From Pseudo-nitzschia pungens (lineage: Eukaryota; Bacillariophyta; Bacillariophyceae; Bacillariales; Bacillariaceae), in assembly GCA_037355855.1 (NCBI GenBank), contig CM074769.1, forward strand, positions 1,798,001 through 1,862,000: a stretch of DNA of 64,000 nt, written 5' to 3'. Positions 49,864-60,505 of this stretch are shown in pieces. Below the pieces are notes generated by a model. It did no database searches. It was not told the DNA's origin and saw nothing but the letters and a program-made list of their open reading frames with translations. The stretch's first letter is position 1; each line of letters starts with the position of its first letter. Made by a program: the position numbers and the translations under genes.

Positions 49864-51766
49864 ATGTCAACGACAATGAGTGGTTATCGCAATACACATT
49901 CTAATGCTTTAAAGCGCATGAGTAATTCAATTGGAAAAGGAAGTCGATCGAATACAATGGAGTGTTCTTTTTCTTCGTCGATGTCCGATTCAGACGATAC
50001 TGGTTCGACAAAAAGTTCTGTTGTTGATTCTTCTTACGACGATCGGAAGAGAAGTCGAATATCTCTCAAGGTGGAAAAGTCAACGACGAATTTTTGCGAT
50101 TCTTCAATCCCAGCTATTCATTTCAATGATCTTGAATTTTGTCTTGATACTTCTATCATTGAAGCTTTGGATTCGAAGCTCAAGTCTCGTAGTCTACGAT
50201 TTGTACGCGCAGTGATACCAGAGGCGTTCAAATTCAAGGGTTATGTCGATTTTCCATTGAAGAATGTCATTTTCACACCAGAGGACTTCGAAATTGTCAG
50301 TCGCGACTCCTACGATTTCTTGGACGACTCGACAAAATTGTTCGCAACTAGTTCAATTATGGATTTTTGCGCGAATTATTTTTTCTTAAATGTTTTCACG
50401 CAATGGTTGACACTTCCTGTTGAGTTTTATGACATTATGTCATCACGGGAAAGAAGATCTGCGGAATTAAACGGATTGATTAATTCTATTGCTCCTTTGG
50501 CGGATCTGAAAATTGTTGAGTTTGACGTCATCGACGGCGTTATTTGTGATGGAAATCACTATTCGCAGTTTTTTGTTTTTAATTTAAAAAATGTTGGGAA
50601 GAACATGAATGAAAATGATGAAGGATATCCTTTTATTTTGCATTTAAATTCGATGGTGTCGGAAGATAAGAAGAATTGTCATAATACTGAAAAAGTCGGT
50701 TCTGTGGTTCGGAAAATGTTTAAGGAGCTCTGTACTCATATGGAATGTCTGGATGATGACATTCGTATTACTCGGAATACATTGCCTGTTGTTAGCGTAC
50801 CCGGTAAGGTTTATTCGATGTATGTTTTGTTTTTTGAAATATATATTTGATTTTAACATTAATTTTTTGGTTTTTGCAGTTTCTCAGCAGAGCAACGATT
50901 GGTCGTGCGGTTACGAGTGCATTTTGAATCGGTATGCTATGATGAACTGGTTCAAATCAGGCAGTTATTGCGGCTTCAATGGATTAAGTGGTTTGGATAT
51001 GTCTTTTTTGCGGTTCAATGGAGACGTCGAATATTTGAGAGGTGATATTGCACGAGTCGCAAAATGCTTCGGAAAAGTTTGGAATTTATTTGATAAAGAA
51101 TTTCCTTCCAATGCGAAAGGCTGCAGAGGTAATCTAAGTAGAGGAAAGCACTTGACGAAAGCGTCCAAGGAAAAATTGGTTGGAATTATTTCTGAAGCGA
51201 AGTCTTGTCTTGAAGATTTGTCTGACGTCCGTGCATGTGAAGAACGACAAAATTGTAAAAAACGAGAAAGTTTTGTTTCTCCATCGCCAATTTCAAAGAG
51301 GCAGAAACAAAGTCGCCTCAGAAAGCAAGGGGAACCTGCAGAGAGCCTTTCGAATTATCATGATGAGGCACATAGAAAAGCCTTGTTTCAATTGGGAAAG
51401 CGATGTTATAATTATCATGACATGTGCCAATATGTTCCAGGTAATTATGATTCGGAGAAATCAGATTGTTTTGGTGTTATTTTCAACGAAGTTAGTTGTC
51501 ATCCGGAGCTTTATGGAAAAGAACATCAACCTACCAGAAGCGAGCCTCAACGTATTCTGATTTCCAAGTTAAGTAAGAGACAGTTGCAGAATCTCGTTCT
51601 TGATTTGTCAGTGAATTTTGAAGATTATCAAATTGTCGGGGACCTTGAAACTCTTGACTATGAAATTATGGGCGATAGAATGAAAAGCTTCGAATCTTGT
51701 TTCAATTTAGCTGGATCAGAAAAGAAAGATGCGGGGAAGAAAAAGAAAGGCGGGAAAAAGAAGTGA
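49864..51766 (+). CDS. Ulp1/C48-like cysteine protease (two exons)
   Basis: Exons 49864-50803 and 50880-51766 give 608 aa. The 76-bp intron has donor GTAAGG and acceptor TTTTTGCAG, and splicing creates the catalytic block. The N-terminal ~75 residues are Ser-rich. The protease core has His232 (DGNHYSQFFVF), Asn262 in the place of the usual Asp (ILHLNSM), Gln317 and Cys323 (QSNDWSCGYE), with the spacing of Ulp1/adenain proteases (Q-x-N-x3-C-G). After the core is a ~180-residue basic region (SKRQKQSRLRKQ) and a KKKKGGKKK tail, likely nuclear localisation. Ulp1 enzymes cleave SUMO-type tags. It lies in the AT-rich island and converges with RepHel, so it is probably element-encoded. The ATG at 49864 was chosen because the longer frame has no upstream ATG. 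Confidence 0.75.
50804..50879 (+). other. Intron of the Ulp1-like gene
   Basis: 76 bp, GTAAGG ... TTTTTGCAG. Removing it joins the frames at GTA CCC G|TT TCT and brings the QQSNDWSCG motif into frame. Confidence 0.85.
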
Positions 51767-51869
51767 TATTTTTTTCCGTTCGGATTAGAAAACTTGGAAG
51801 AAAAAATGATATATATTTCGTTTAAGTAATTAAAAATTATATTCAACTTGAACTGATTTTTTTATCTAG

Positions 51870-52440
51870 CTTAGACAATGTTGTTCTTTTTTCTCGTAAA
51901 TAAAGCTCATGTGATCTATGTTTTGGCAATAATTATAGCTTTAGTTTTAATTGGCGCTCATTTATTCTAGCGTTAGAAAGGCTTATGTTTTCGATTTGAA
52001 ACTACATGCGATTCTTTTTTTTTTCGCGTCAAGAATAGTTTTGTACGGTATGCGCGGAAAACATTTATTTGTTGTTCTTTTTTCGTAAATAAAGCTTATG
52101 TGATCTTTGTTTTGGCAATAATTATAGCTCTAGTTTGAATCGGCGCTCATTTATTCCAGCGTTAGAAAGGCTTATGTTTTCCATTTGAAACTACATGCGA
52201 TTCCTTTTTTTTCGCGTCAAAAATAGTTTTGTAGGGCACGCGCGGAAAACTTTTATTTTTTCGCACATAAATCGTGCATGTTGTTTCATGTTTTTTTTTC
52301 TTATTCTCGCGTCCAAAATACTTTTTGTACGGTAGTCGCGTAAAACATTTATTTTTGCGCACACATACTTTTTGTACGGTAGTTGCTTAAAACATTTATT
52401 TTTACGCAGATAAATGTTGCATGTTTTTTTTTGTTTGGTC
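51870..52440. repeat. ~190-bp direct repeats between convergent genes
   Basis: Two full units (about 51878-52064 and 52067-52255) share CGTAAATAAAGCT.ATGTGATC, TTTTGGCAATAATTATAGCT, GGCGCTCATTTATTC.AGCG and TTGAAACTACATGCGATTC. Shorter units follow (TTTTTGTACGGTAG.CG / ACATTTATTTTTGCGCA). They lie exactly between the 3' ends of the protease and RepHel genes and contain AATAAA, so they may hold both polyadenylation regions. Confidence 0.6.
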
Positions 52441-52603
52441 ATAATTATGTCTTTTTGGAAACAGGCTTATATTGTGGTTTCCAAATCATATTTAGTTCCA
52501 ATTTTTGTTTTGAAAGAATTCGCTGCGTCACTTGTTTTGTAGAAGGTTGCACGAAATCAGCATTATCGTGTTATCGGTTACTATGGTTATTTAATTTGTT
52601 GCT

Positions 52604-55600
52604 TTAAAAATCTATAATTTTCTCCAGTAGTGTTTGAGGTGGTTTTTTGTTTGTTCGAAAATGTTGAAAAAATTTTTGAACTTGTTCTGACATTCCTTTG
52701 GTTTTTTGAATGTTCAATGGTGATTTTAAATACAATCCACCTAATGTTCGACATCTGGACAAAACAACATATATCCAGTTTTCCATCTTATAATTCCAGG
52801 TAGATATGATCAAATTATCAATGGATCTGCCTTGAAGTTTATGAACTGTCCTTGCATGAGATATGTTGAGTTTGAATTGTCTCAACTTAATATTTATTGG
52901 ATTCCTTGGAGTGTTGTGATCAATAGTAGTTGAAAACAATGTTGGAAACATGCATTTTGCATATATTGGTTTTTCTTCAAGAGTTAGACTGTACATTCTT
53001 GGCTCATTAGTGTTGTCTTGGTTATCTGTAATCTCCAGTTCAATGGATTCAATGTTTTTGGCATCCACACAATTCACATAAAATCCGTTAATCTGAATTT
53101 TCTCTAATGCATTTGTTGCATTAAATTGTTGTTTGAACTTAATCCCCTTGAACTTGCACATTGTTCCATTTGCAATGGACTCACCAACACCTATGTTTTC
53201 AGTTATCATCACAGGGCAGTTTGTGTACAATTTGAGAAATGGGTCAATCTTGTTTGTTCCGAATTGTTGAGTTATGTGGGCATCTGAACATGATGCATAT
53301 AGAATGTCACCATTGTCTGGAAATTGTTTGTAATCTTTTGAGGAGGTCTTGTATTTGTATTCAACTTCACTTGCCCTAATGCATACTGTATGATCAGGTA
53401 TAGGATGTATTGGGTCTTGTGAATGTGTGTTTTGTAAATGAAGTGCAAAAATTCCGTCATTTATTGCACACCTATCCTTGTTCTCTGCAACAGCATATGC
53501 AACTTCCCTTGGAATATATGAACTCTCATTGACAACTCTTGAATTTATTGTGATTCCATCTTCATCAGTCCCACCATTTGTGCATATCCGATATAACAAT
53601 TCACCAAATGGTTTATCGTTGTTAAACCTGTGATTTGTCTTTAATTCAAGCATGGCATCAATTCTGTCTCCAAAGTATTCATTGTTCAAGTCTTTGTATA
53701 GTCTTTCTCCTTTGATTGGAGGTAATTGATTGAAATCCCCTGCAAAAACAACATGAATTCCACCATACATAGAAGTTGATCTTGGGGCATCTTTCAACTC
53801 ATTGAGACATTTGTTTAGCTTTTGCAATAATTCCTGGCTTCCAAAAGAGATCTCATCAATAATGATCATTTCTGAATCCTTCCAATCTTCTTGGAACTCA
53901 CTTAATTTGTTGTAGTTGTAATCTTTTTTGTTAATTGGTATGTGACATGCACTGTGCAGCGTTGACCCATGAATAGAAACAGCAGCACACCCTGTCAAAG
54001 CTGTGACAACAATTGTCTGTTTTGTGAATTTTATATCCAAGTTTTCACAAAATTCTTTGCAGTAACATAGAATACCATTGATGACTCTGCTTTTTCCTGT
54101 TCCTCCAGCGCCTGACAAAAGAACAACGAACTGTTTTCCATTTTTGTTCATTTTTTTCAAGTCTTTCTTCAGTGAATTGAATAGCATTTTTTGTTGTCGA
54201 GATACAGGTTGTGTTGATTGTTGTCCATACAATTCCTCATTTAGTTCTTGCCTGTTACAAACCCGCAAAATGAATCCTGATACAATATAAGTGAAAGCTG
54301 TCATTTGATGGATATCACCTCCAAAAATGTCTTTGGCATATTGTATAATATTTTCAACTGTACCATCGACAAAAGTGTTGGTTGTGACAGTCTGAGTCAC
54401 AACTGATGTTTTCGTGATCATAACAGTTATCAAATTACCAAGTTCAAGATGATCCCATTGTCGTGGTGGTTGGTGATTGTCTTCATTTTGAATTTGTTGA
54501 CTTCCATTTCTCTCACCATCTGCAATATCAAATATTGAATTATCTTGTGGAATTAATGGGGCTTGGATCAATCTTTCTCCACACTTGTTGCTACCTCCTT
54601 TAACAATAATTGATGTTTTCATAGAAAAACTATTGCCAGTTGTTCTGAAAGAATGGTTGTCATTCAAGCCCAAAGTATCATTACCAAAAGCATCCAATTC
54701 AGGTACATAAAATTCATTGTCTTCTTCAATCATGGGATTTCTGTTGTCTTCATTATGTTCAGCAGATGGAGGTCCTGATGTTGTTTGCTCTAACATATCT
54801 TGTTGTCTTTCACATTGTAAACTGTTGAAAGTGTGTTGTATATTGCAAAGGATTTGATAATGAAATGGCTTGAGTCCAACTTCAGTAAGAAATCTTTGAA
54901 AGAAGGGCAAATATTTTGAATCTTGTTTTATGTCAGAATAATCTCTGAATGGACAAAACAAGATGCAAGCTGTTTTAGCATATGTTTCCATGTGTGCTTG
55001 AATTTGAAGATGCTTTTCATTGTCTTCTGTTGGGGTAAAAGTAGCAATATCATGTCCTTCAAATTTTTTTGTTGAAATAAAATTTGTATAAGATATTGAA
55101 GGAATTGCTGTCTCTGATCTTTCATAACAAAACTGGTATTTTGCATTGGGGTGCTCTTTTAGAAAGAAAAGTTTATTTTTTCTTTTTCTTGCTTCACACA
55201 CATAGTTCATCACAAAGTCATATAGACAAGTATCTTCCAAATCTGTTGGGCGGTAAATGTAATTTGCAGCTTGACACATATATGTTGGAACTTTTGATGC
55301 ACCTTGATATTGCTGGATCTTGCCATGATTTATATTCTCTTGCAAGAAAGATTTTAAAAATAATGGTGCAAAATTTTTGTTTGAGAATTTGAATCTTGTG
55401 TCATTTCTTATCAAGAAAGAAGCCATTGGTGCAGACATGACATTCTCTTGAGTAACCTTGAACAATGTTGACAGAATGGTTCTTATGCCTTTCTTTTCTC
55501 TCAACATATCATCCTGCTCATTGTCTTCTTGAGGATCATCACTTGGAAGAGTATCATTGTTTTCAGTTTCTTTAATTTGTTCTTCTCTCTTTGCAATTTG

Positions 55601-58363
55601 TCTCAAAACTTTCTCAGCAACTGCATTTATTTTTTCTTTATCATCTTTGTGCGTGCTTTTAGATGCATAACATGTAACATAAAATATTCCTGAACCATCA
55701 AGACCCCACACCACATTATTATTGCATTGAAAAACTGCACTCACAATTGGATTATTGAGATTTGCAAAGTAATCTTCAAATGCTCGCTTGATTTCCCACT
55801 GAAACAAATTCTTGTTCCTTTCATTACCTCTAGAATCCCACCATTTTGTATCTTTGTCATCAATAATAAATGTGGTTTCATGACATTTTCTCATGGGAAG
55901 TTTGAATCTGCAATCACCATGTTTATCTTTTTTGTGACAAGAAGGGACATGTGATGATTTATGCATATTTCTGAGCAATGATACTGTATGCAAATTCTTG
56001 TGATAATCAAGTGAATTGATAGAAGGAAGCCTTGTTTTTTTTTTGTCTGCAATCAAATTTGTGTACAAATTTATTTCCAAAGTAACAGCACATTTTGATT
56101 TTTTAGTGACCCCATGAAAAAACTTGTGGTACATAAAATAATCAGAATCAGTGATGGAATTTGGAATGCTTCGTAAAAGAGGTAGACTTGCTCTTGCAAT
56201 ATCTTCACTTGTATACAACTTTGAGCATGAGTTGCACTTAAGAATAGATTTACCTCCCAAAGAAGTTTCTCCTGCTCGTTGTCTCAAATTTCTCAAATCT
56301 TGATCAGTGCATTTTGTTCCTGATCTGAGAATGTGTTCATTGCATGAATTGGTTGTGCACATAATATCGTCTGCATTGTTGAAAAGTTTTGTTGTCAAAA
56401 TTTTGTGTGCATGTTCTTTCATTGATTTAATGACATCCTCTGTCAGATCCGGATCATACAAGTCATCTAACAAACTATTCCATTTGCTCACCCATAATAC
56501 AAAATGAGCATGTAGAGTTCCTCGTCCTTGTTCTTCAATTGCAACTGAAAATGCATCCAGATCTCCAAAGATGCCCAATGTTGGATCATTTCCTTTGTTT
56601 TTACCTGTTGTTTTCCAGCCAAGCAAATATTTAATTGTGATGTCAATCACATTCTCAAATTCCAATGCACATAAACCAGGATAGTTAGATCTTCTTTCAA
56701 GGCATTTGTAGACAAAATTAAAGATGCTCTTGTCAGTCAAATCAGAAAATTTTGGTATGTCGTCCTCTTTCATTTTTTTCTTTTCCAAAAGCTCAATCCT
56801 GAAATTGATTGTATCATCTGGTGTTATTGTGAATAATATGCAAGGTAATCCAAATACTGCCATCATCTGGAACATTTTGGCTCTTGCTGCTTCAGAGGAC
56901 CCTCTTGTATTTCCAATAGATTTGGTAATTGCCTTAATTTTGGACAAGAAAATCTCCTCATTTGTTGATGGCCTGGCATTATTTTGAAGAATTCTGTTTG
57001 AAGCTTCTTTCAATTCATTTGGATTTAGATCTGCAAAATTACATCGTTGATTTTGTGTTGTTTTCATAAATGAATTATTCAACATTTTGGTTCGAATTTG
57101 AATACTGCACACAACTGACACAAAAGAAGGTATGTGAAATGTTTTTGTTGACAACTGAGACAAATATTTGAAAAATGAGGAACCCATTTTTTCGTCACCT
57201 TTCATGTTTTGATATCCAATTCCATATGGAAACTGTAGTGGAAACGCTTGAATAAAATTTTCTCCTTCATAGTCTTTCAAAATATTTTTTGAAGACCTGC
57301 ATATCATAGTAGAGTCATTGTCAATAAGTTGGGCAAGACAATAGTCTTTCAAATCTTGGTCAGTATCAAAACCCCCATTGTTTGTTGTTAGCTCAGATTC
57401 ATTAGGAAAAACCACGTGCATTTCAAACTGTTGTTCAATGTTTGAATTTATTGAATCCACAGGATCACTTTTGTCAATAAAAACTGGTTCAATGATTTGT
57501 GTGTCATTTATATCAACATCAGTCATATAATTTGTATTTTGCTTCATCCATTGCAAAGCCCTTCTTGTTTTTAAAATGTCCACTGTCATTTTTTGTCTCA
57601 CTTTCATTTTTTGAAGGTTCGTGAAAGGTCCAGTTAGAATAATTTGAATTTCTCCTTGTCCAATTTGTTCCATGAAATTAAGAACACCATGAGTATAATG
57701 TTGGTCATTTTTTCTCATTACATGATATCCTTTGATCATTTGGTGTTGTCCAGCATGAAAACAGAACAAATGGTGATCAATTCTTGCACCAGCTATAATT
57801 GCCAGTTCAGCTTCTGTCAAGTCTGTTAATTCTTTTGGAGGAAAGCCTATCATTTTTCCATTTGCAATTGAAAATCTGGGTGGAATTATATCTTCATCAT
57901 CCTCCTTTTTCATTTTTTTGACCCCATTGTAACATTCTGTGCAACAACCAAATTGAGAAACCATTTTTGCATTACTGCTTGGCTTTATTTCATAGGTATT
58001 GGGTGAAAGTATGAAATTGTCAAGGTTGATTCTCTCATTTTGAAAACGTCTCATATGTGGAGTACAAGTTTGAACATATCCCCTCAGAATTTTATCTCTA
58101 ACACTTGGTGAAGCAAACTTTATGGAGACTGCATTCCAATCAATTTTGGTCTTGTCGAAATGTGGTCTCACATTTGGATGAAAAAGTGATTCAATTGCTA
58201 ATTTTTTTTCATCGTCGTTCTTGATAAATCTGTGACAAAGGCAGCAAACTTTTGATCTGAATGTTTTATCTTGATAATCAATTAAATTATTTCTTGCTTT
58301 CATGGCTTTATCGTACGATTTTTTGATGTTCTCATCTTTCACAAGAGTGTACGGATTTTCCAT
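52604..58363 (-). CDS. Helitron replication initiator-helicase (RepHel), full length
   Basis: 1,919 aa from the ATG at 58363; the frame extends to 58387 without ATG. The N-terminus carries Cys pairs (VCCLCHRF; CCTECYNG) and the Helitron-type FSIANGKMIGF segment. The Rep nuclease has its HUH motif at 618-620 (GRGTLHAHFVLW) and a two-tyrosine motif Tyr895/Tyr899 (YVTCYASK). The C-terminal Pif1-like helicase has Walker A GAGGTGKS (1418-1425), Walker B IIIDEISF, GDFNQLPPI, NHRF, VHKLQGRSID and YVVLSRCRTLGGLYL. Rep nicks and joins single DNA strands for rolling-circle transposition and the helicase unwinds (known of the family). There is no stop, shift or missing catalytic residue, so it could be functional. 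Asn/Lys-rich, AT-rich codons differ from the host genes. Confidence 0.92.
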   Translation of the reverse strand: MENPYTLVKDENIKKSYDKAMKARNNLIDYQDKTFRSKVCCLCHRFIKNDDEKKLAIESLFHPNVRPHFDKTKIDWNAVSIKFASPSVRDKILRGYVQTCTPHMRRFQNERINLDNFILSPNTYEIKPSSNAKMVSQFGCCTECYNGVKKMKKEDDEDIIPPRFSIANGKMIGFPPKELTDLTEAELAIIAGARIDHHLFCFHAGQHQMIKGYHVMRKNDQHYTHGVLNFMEQIGQGEIQIILTGPFTNLQKMKVRQKMTVDILKTRRALQWMKQNTNYMTDVDINDTQIIEPVFIDKSDPVDSINSNIEQQFEMHVVFPNESELTTNNGGFDTDQDLKDYCLAQLIDNDSTMICRSSKNILKDYEGENFIQAFPLQFPYGIGYQNMKGDEKMGSSFFKYLSQLSTKTFHIPSFVSVVCSIQIRTKMLNNSFMKTTQNQRCNFADLNPNELKEASNRILQNNARPSTNEEIFLSKIKAITKSIGNTRGSSEAARAKMFQMMAVFGLPCILFTITPDDTINFRIELLEKKKMKEDDIPKFSDLTDKSIFNFVYKCLERRSNYPGLCALEFENVIDITIKYLLGWKTTGKNKGNDPTLGIFGDLDAFSVAIEEQGRGTLHAHFVLWVSKWNSLLDDLYDPDLTEDVIKSMKEHAHKILTTKLFNNADDIMCTTNSCNEHILRSGTKCTDQDLRNLRQRAGETSLGGKSILKCNSCSKLYTSEDIARASLPLLRSIPNSITDSDYFMYHKFFHGVTKKSKCAVTLEINLYTNLIADKKKTRLPSINSLDYHKNLHTVSLLRNMHKSSHVPSCHKKDKHGDCRFKLPMRKCHETTFIIDDKDTKWWDSRGNERNKNLFQWEIKRAFEDYFANLNNPIVSAVFQCNNNVVWGLDGSGIFYVTCYASKSTHKDDKEKINAVAEKVLRQIAKREEQIKETENNDTLPSDDPQEDNEQDDMLREKKGIRTILSTLFKVTQENVMSAPMASFLIRNDTRFKFSNKNFAPLFLKSFLQENINHGKIQQYQGASKVPTYMCQAANYIYRPTDLEDTCLYDFVMNYVCEARKRKNKLFFLKEHPNAKYQFCYERSETAIPSISYTNFISTKKFEGHDIATFTPTEDNEKHLQIQAHMETYAKTACILFCPFRDYSDIKQDSKYLPFFQRFLTEVGLKPFHYQILCNIQHTFNSLQCERQQDMLEQTTSGPPSAEHNEDNRNPMIEEDNEFYVPELDAFGNDTLGLNDNHSFRTTGNSFSMKTSIIVKGGSNKCGERLIQAPLIPQDNSIFDIADGERNGSQQIQNEDNHQPPRQWDHLELGNLITVMITKTSVVTQTVTTNTFVDGTVENIIQYAKDIFGGDIHQMTAFTYIVSGFILRVCNRQELNEELYGQQSTQPVSRQQKMLFNSLKKDLKKMNKNGKQFVVLLSGAGGTGKSRVINGILCYCKEFCENLDIKFTKQTIVVTALTGCAAVSIHGSTLHSACHIPINKKDYNYNKLSEFQEDWKDSEMIIIDEISFGSQELLQKLNKCLNELKDAPRSTSMYGGIHVVFAGDFNQLPPIKGERLYKDLNNEYFGDRIDAMLELKTNHRFNNDKPFGELLYRICTNGGTDEDGITINSRVVNESSYIPREVAYAVAENKDRCAINDGIFALHLQNTHSQDPIHPIPDHTVCIRASEVEYKYKTSSKDYKQFPDNGDILYASCSDAHITQQFGTNKIDPFLKLYTNCPVMITENIGVGESIANGTMCKFKGIKFKQQFNATNALEKIQINGFYVNCVDAKNIESIELEITDNQDNTNEPRMYSLTLEEKPIYAKCMFPTLFSTTIDHNTPRNPINIKLRQFKLNISHARTVHKLQGRSIDNLIISTWNYKMENWIYVVLSRCRTLGGLYLKSPLNIQKTKGMSEQVQKFFQHFRTNKKPPQTLLEKIIDF

Positions 58364-58454
58364 TTTTCTGTTTAGTGTAGCGTACAAATTAACAAAAGCG
58401 TGTAAGTTTTATTGTTTAAGCAGATTGTAAGGAAATCGTCGCACAAATCGCTGC

Positions 58455-58950
58455 TTTGGCTTATGTATAATTATTGAAACTCAAAATCGTTTCAAATATT
58501 CTGCGCGATAATGCGCACATCGTATATTTCTTGGCTTATGTATAATTATTGAAACTCAAAATCGTTTCAAATATTCTGCGCGATAATGCGCACATCGTAT
58601 GTTTCTTGGCTTATGTATAATTATTGAAACTCAAAATCGTTTCAAATATTCTGCGCGATAATGCGCACATCGTATGTTTGGCTTATGTATAATTATTGAA
58701 ACTCAAAATCGTTTCAAATCTTCTGCGCGATAATGCGCACATCGTATGTTTCTTGGCTTATGTATAATTATTGAAACTCAAAATCGTTTCAAATATTCTG
58801 CGCGATAATGCGCACATCGGCTTTTGTAAAATTATTGAAACTCAAAATCGTTTCAAATATTTCGCGCTTTTTCGCGCACTTTGTACCCAAGGCCTATGTA
58901 ACATTATTAAAACGCAAAATGTTTCTCCGTGCTATTCGAATCTCCGAGGA
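58455..58950. repeat. 75-bp tandem array with two hairpins per unit, upstream of RepHel
   Basis: Seven units start at GGCTTATGTA (58458, 58533, 58608, 58680, 58755, 58819, 58891; the last two diverged). Each holds the inverted repeats TTGAAAC-tcaaaatc-GTTTCAA and TGCGC-gataat-GCGCA. The array begins ~90 bases upstream of the RepHel ATG. Iterated hairpins next to a Rep gene resemble replication-initiator binding sites or a self-regulating promoter (inference). Confidence 0.8.
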
Positions 58951-59183
58951 CACGCGCTTTTTCTTTCGAAGCATATGTGTCATCTTTAAAGCGTATAGGA
59001 TTTCAAATATTTTTCGCATAGTTCAAAACATACCTTTGATCGAAGATTATTCTTTTTTAAATTGTAAATTTAATATTTAATGACACTTCACTTATTTTTA
59101 CTTATATGACACTTCACTTAGTTTCACTTATACGGTACTTCAACGTAACATACTTCATTTCAAAATGACGAATAACAATTTTT

Positions 59184-59951
59184 TCAAGGTTGGTAAAATT
59201 CGAAGTCGGTTCCTGCGGGATAACCAACATTTTCGACTGCGTAGAAACTGTATTTACCAGTAGATTCAAATCTGGTATAAATGTCCTTCAAGTCTTTGAT
59301 ACTGGCATATTTCTCATGTGGTTTCTTAGCCTCTTCGGGGATATGATAATTGGTAACGATCTGTTCAACCGCTTCGTCCTTAAAAATCTTGTCAAGTGAA
59401 GATTTTTCCTCGATGTTCTTTGGTAATCGACAATGATTCGGTTGGAAAGGCACAAATACTGCCTCTGGTTTCTTGTTTTCTTCAGCACAATACATTTCGA
59501 CCAACAAATCACGGAACTCTTTTTTGACACTTACATCAATAGTTTTGTATTTTGTATCACTGGGATACGCAACAAAAGCAATTCGTCCGTACTGACTGGA
59601 AGGACTGTTGGGGATTTTGACATCTTCTTCGTGACTTTTTCGCAACAAAAGTGGTGCCTTGCATTTAATGTCGAAGTAATCTTCACCAAGTTTTGGATGT
59701 CTCTCGAGATTGCCCTTGTTAATTGCATCCAAGATCGGTTTGGAATATCCTCCATATCCATTAAGTTGCAAAACCATGCCAATCAAAAAGCGACCATCGT
59801 CTCCTGCTTGGAAAATGTGAATGACATTTTTACTGCTCTTTTCGGTTGATCTAGGAATCGGGGATCTCTTGATTTTCGCTCTTCTTGGGGAAATTGTCGG
59901 GGCTTTTTCATTCGAAGCTTTTTCATTCGATTTTTGAGTACCGATTACCAT
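59184..59951 (-). CDS. Orphan 255-aa protein of the island
   Basis: ATG at 59951, stop at 59184. The first ~40 residues are Ser/Lys/Pro-rich (APTISPRRAKIKRSPIPR), probably a disordered basic tail. The rest looks like a folded domain with mixed strands and helices: IHIFQAGDDGRFLIGMVLQL, YGGYSKPILDAINKGN, YGRIAFVAYPSD, YCAEENKKPEAVFVPFQ, and a C-terminus YSFYAVENVGYPAGTDFEFY. No catalytic motif or Cys cluster that I can name, and no family recognised. It is encoded on the same strand as RepHel and the 637-aa gene, ~550 bases from the latter, with AT-rich codons like both; probably an element gene. Confidence 0.65.
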   Translation of the reverse strand: MVIGTQKSNEKASNEKAPTISPRRAKIKRSPIPRSTEKSSKNVIHIFQAGDDGRFLIGMVLQLNGYGGYSKPILDAINKGNLERHPKLGEDYFDIKCKAPLLLRKSHEEDVKIPNSPSSQYGRIAFVAYPSDTKYKTIDVSVKKEFRDLLVEMYCAEENKKPEAVFVPFQPNHCRLPKNIEEKSSLDKIFKDEAVEQIVTNYHIPEEAKKPHEKYASIKDLKDIYTRFESTGKYSFYAVENVGYPAGTDFEFYQP

Positions 59952-60505
59952 TGTGTTTCGTGGAAGTAGATAAAACGGATTGAATTTGATTTTTTACGCT
60001 TTCGAATCAAAAATGTTGAATTGTGTTGAATTGTGTTCAGTGTAAAAATTGAAATTCAACTTGTTTGCTTTTTCATTCAAACTGGTGAATTATAGCTTCA
60101 TTTTACAAATGTTGTTATAAATATGAAGAACGTTTGTCGTCAACTAATTTACCACGTATGTATTTCTCTTAAAACGTATCCTGAAAAAATCTACGTGTGG
60201 GGTAACAATAATGATATGTTCAACAAAACATCGAGATCGACAGAATTTTATAGATGACGCACTTTTGTTTCAGACACGTGTTTTTCCTTATGCATTTTCA
60301 TGATAATTAACTTCAACCATTTAATGATTGTTACTTTCATCGTATGTTCCGTAAGCTTACCATATATGTAAAAGATTAAAAGAAAAGAAATCATTTTAAT
60401 CGAATAAGTACGAAATAGTTTCATTTTTATTTTTAAATATCCTTAACCTTGTTTTACCATATATGTAAAAGATTAAAATAGTTTCATTTTTATTTTTAAA
60501 TATCC
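59952..60505. repeat. Spacer with short direct repeats
   Basis: Two copies each of ACCATATATGTAAAAGATTA (about 60359 and 60457) and AGTTTCATTTTTATTTTTAA + ATATCCTTAACCTT (about 60416 and 60479), the last at the 3' end of the 637-aa gene. Otherwise AT-rich without a gene. Confidence 0.5.

Noticed and set aside
58455..58950. CRISPR-like array
   Set aside because: The whole 75-bp unit repeats without unique spacers, and the setting is a eukaryotic transposon.
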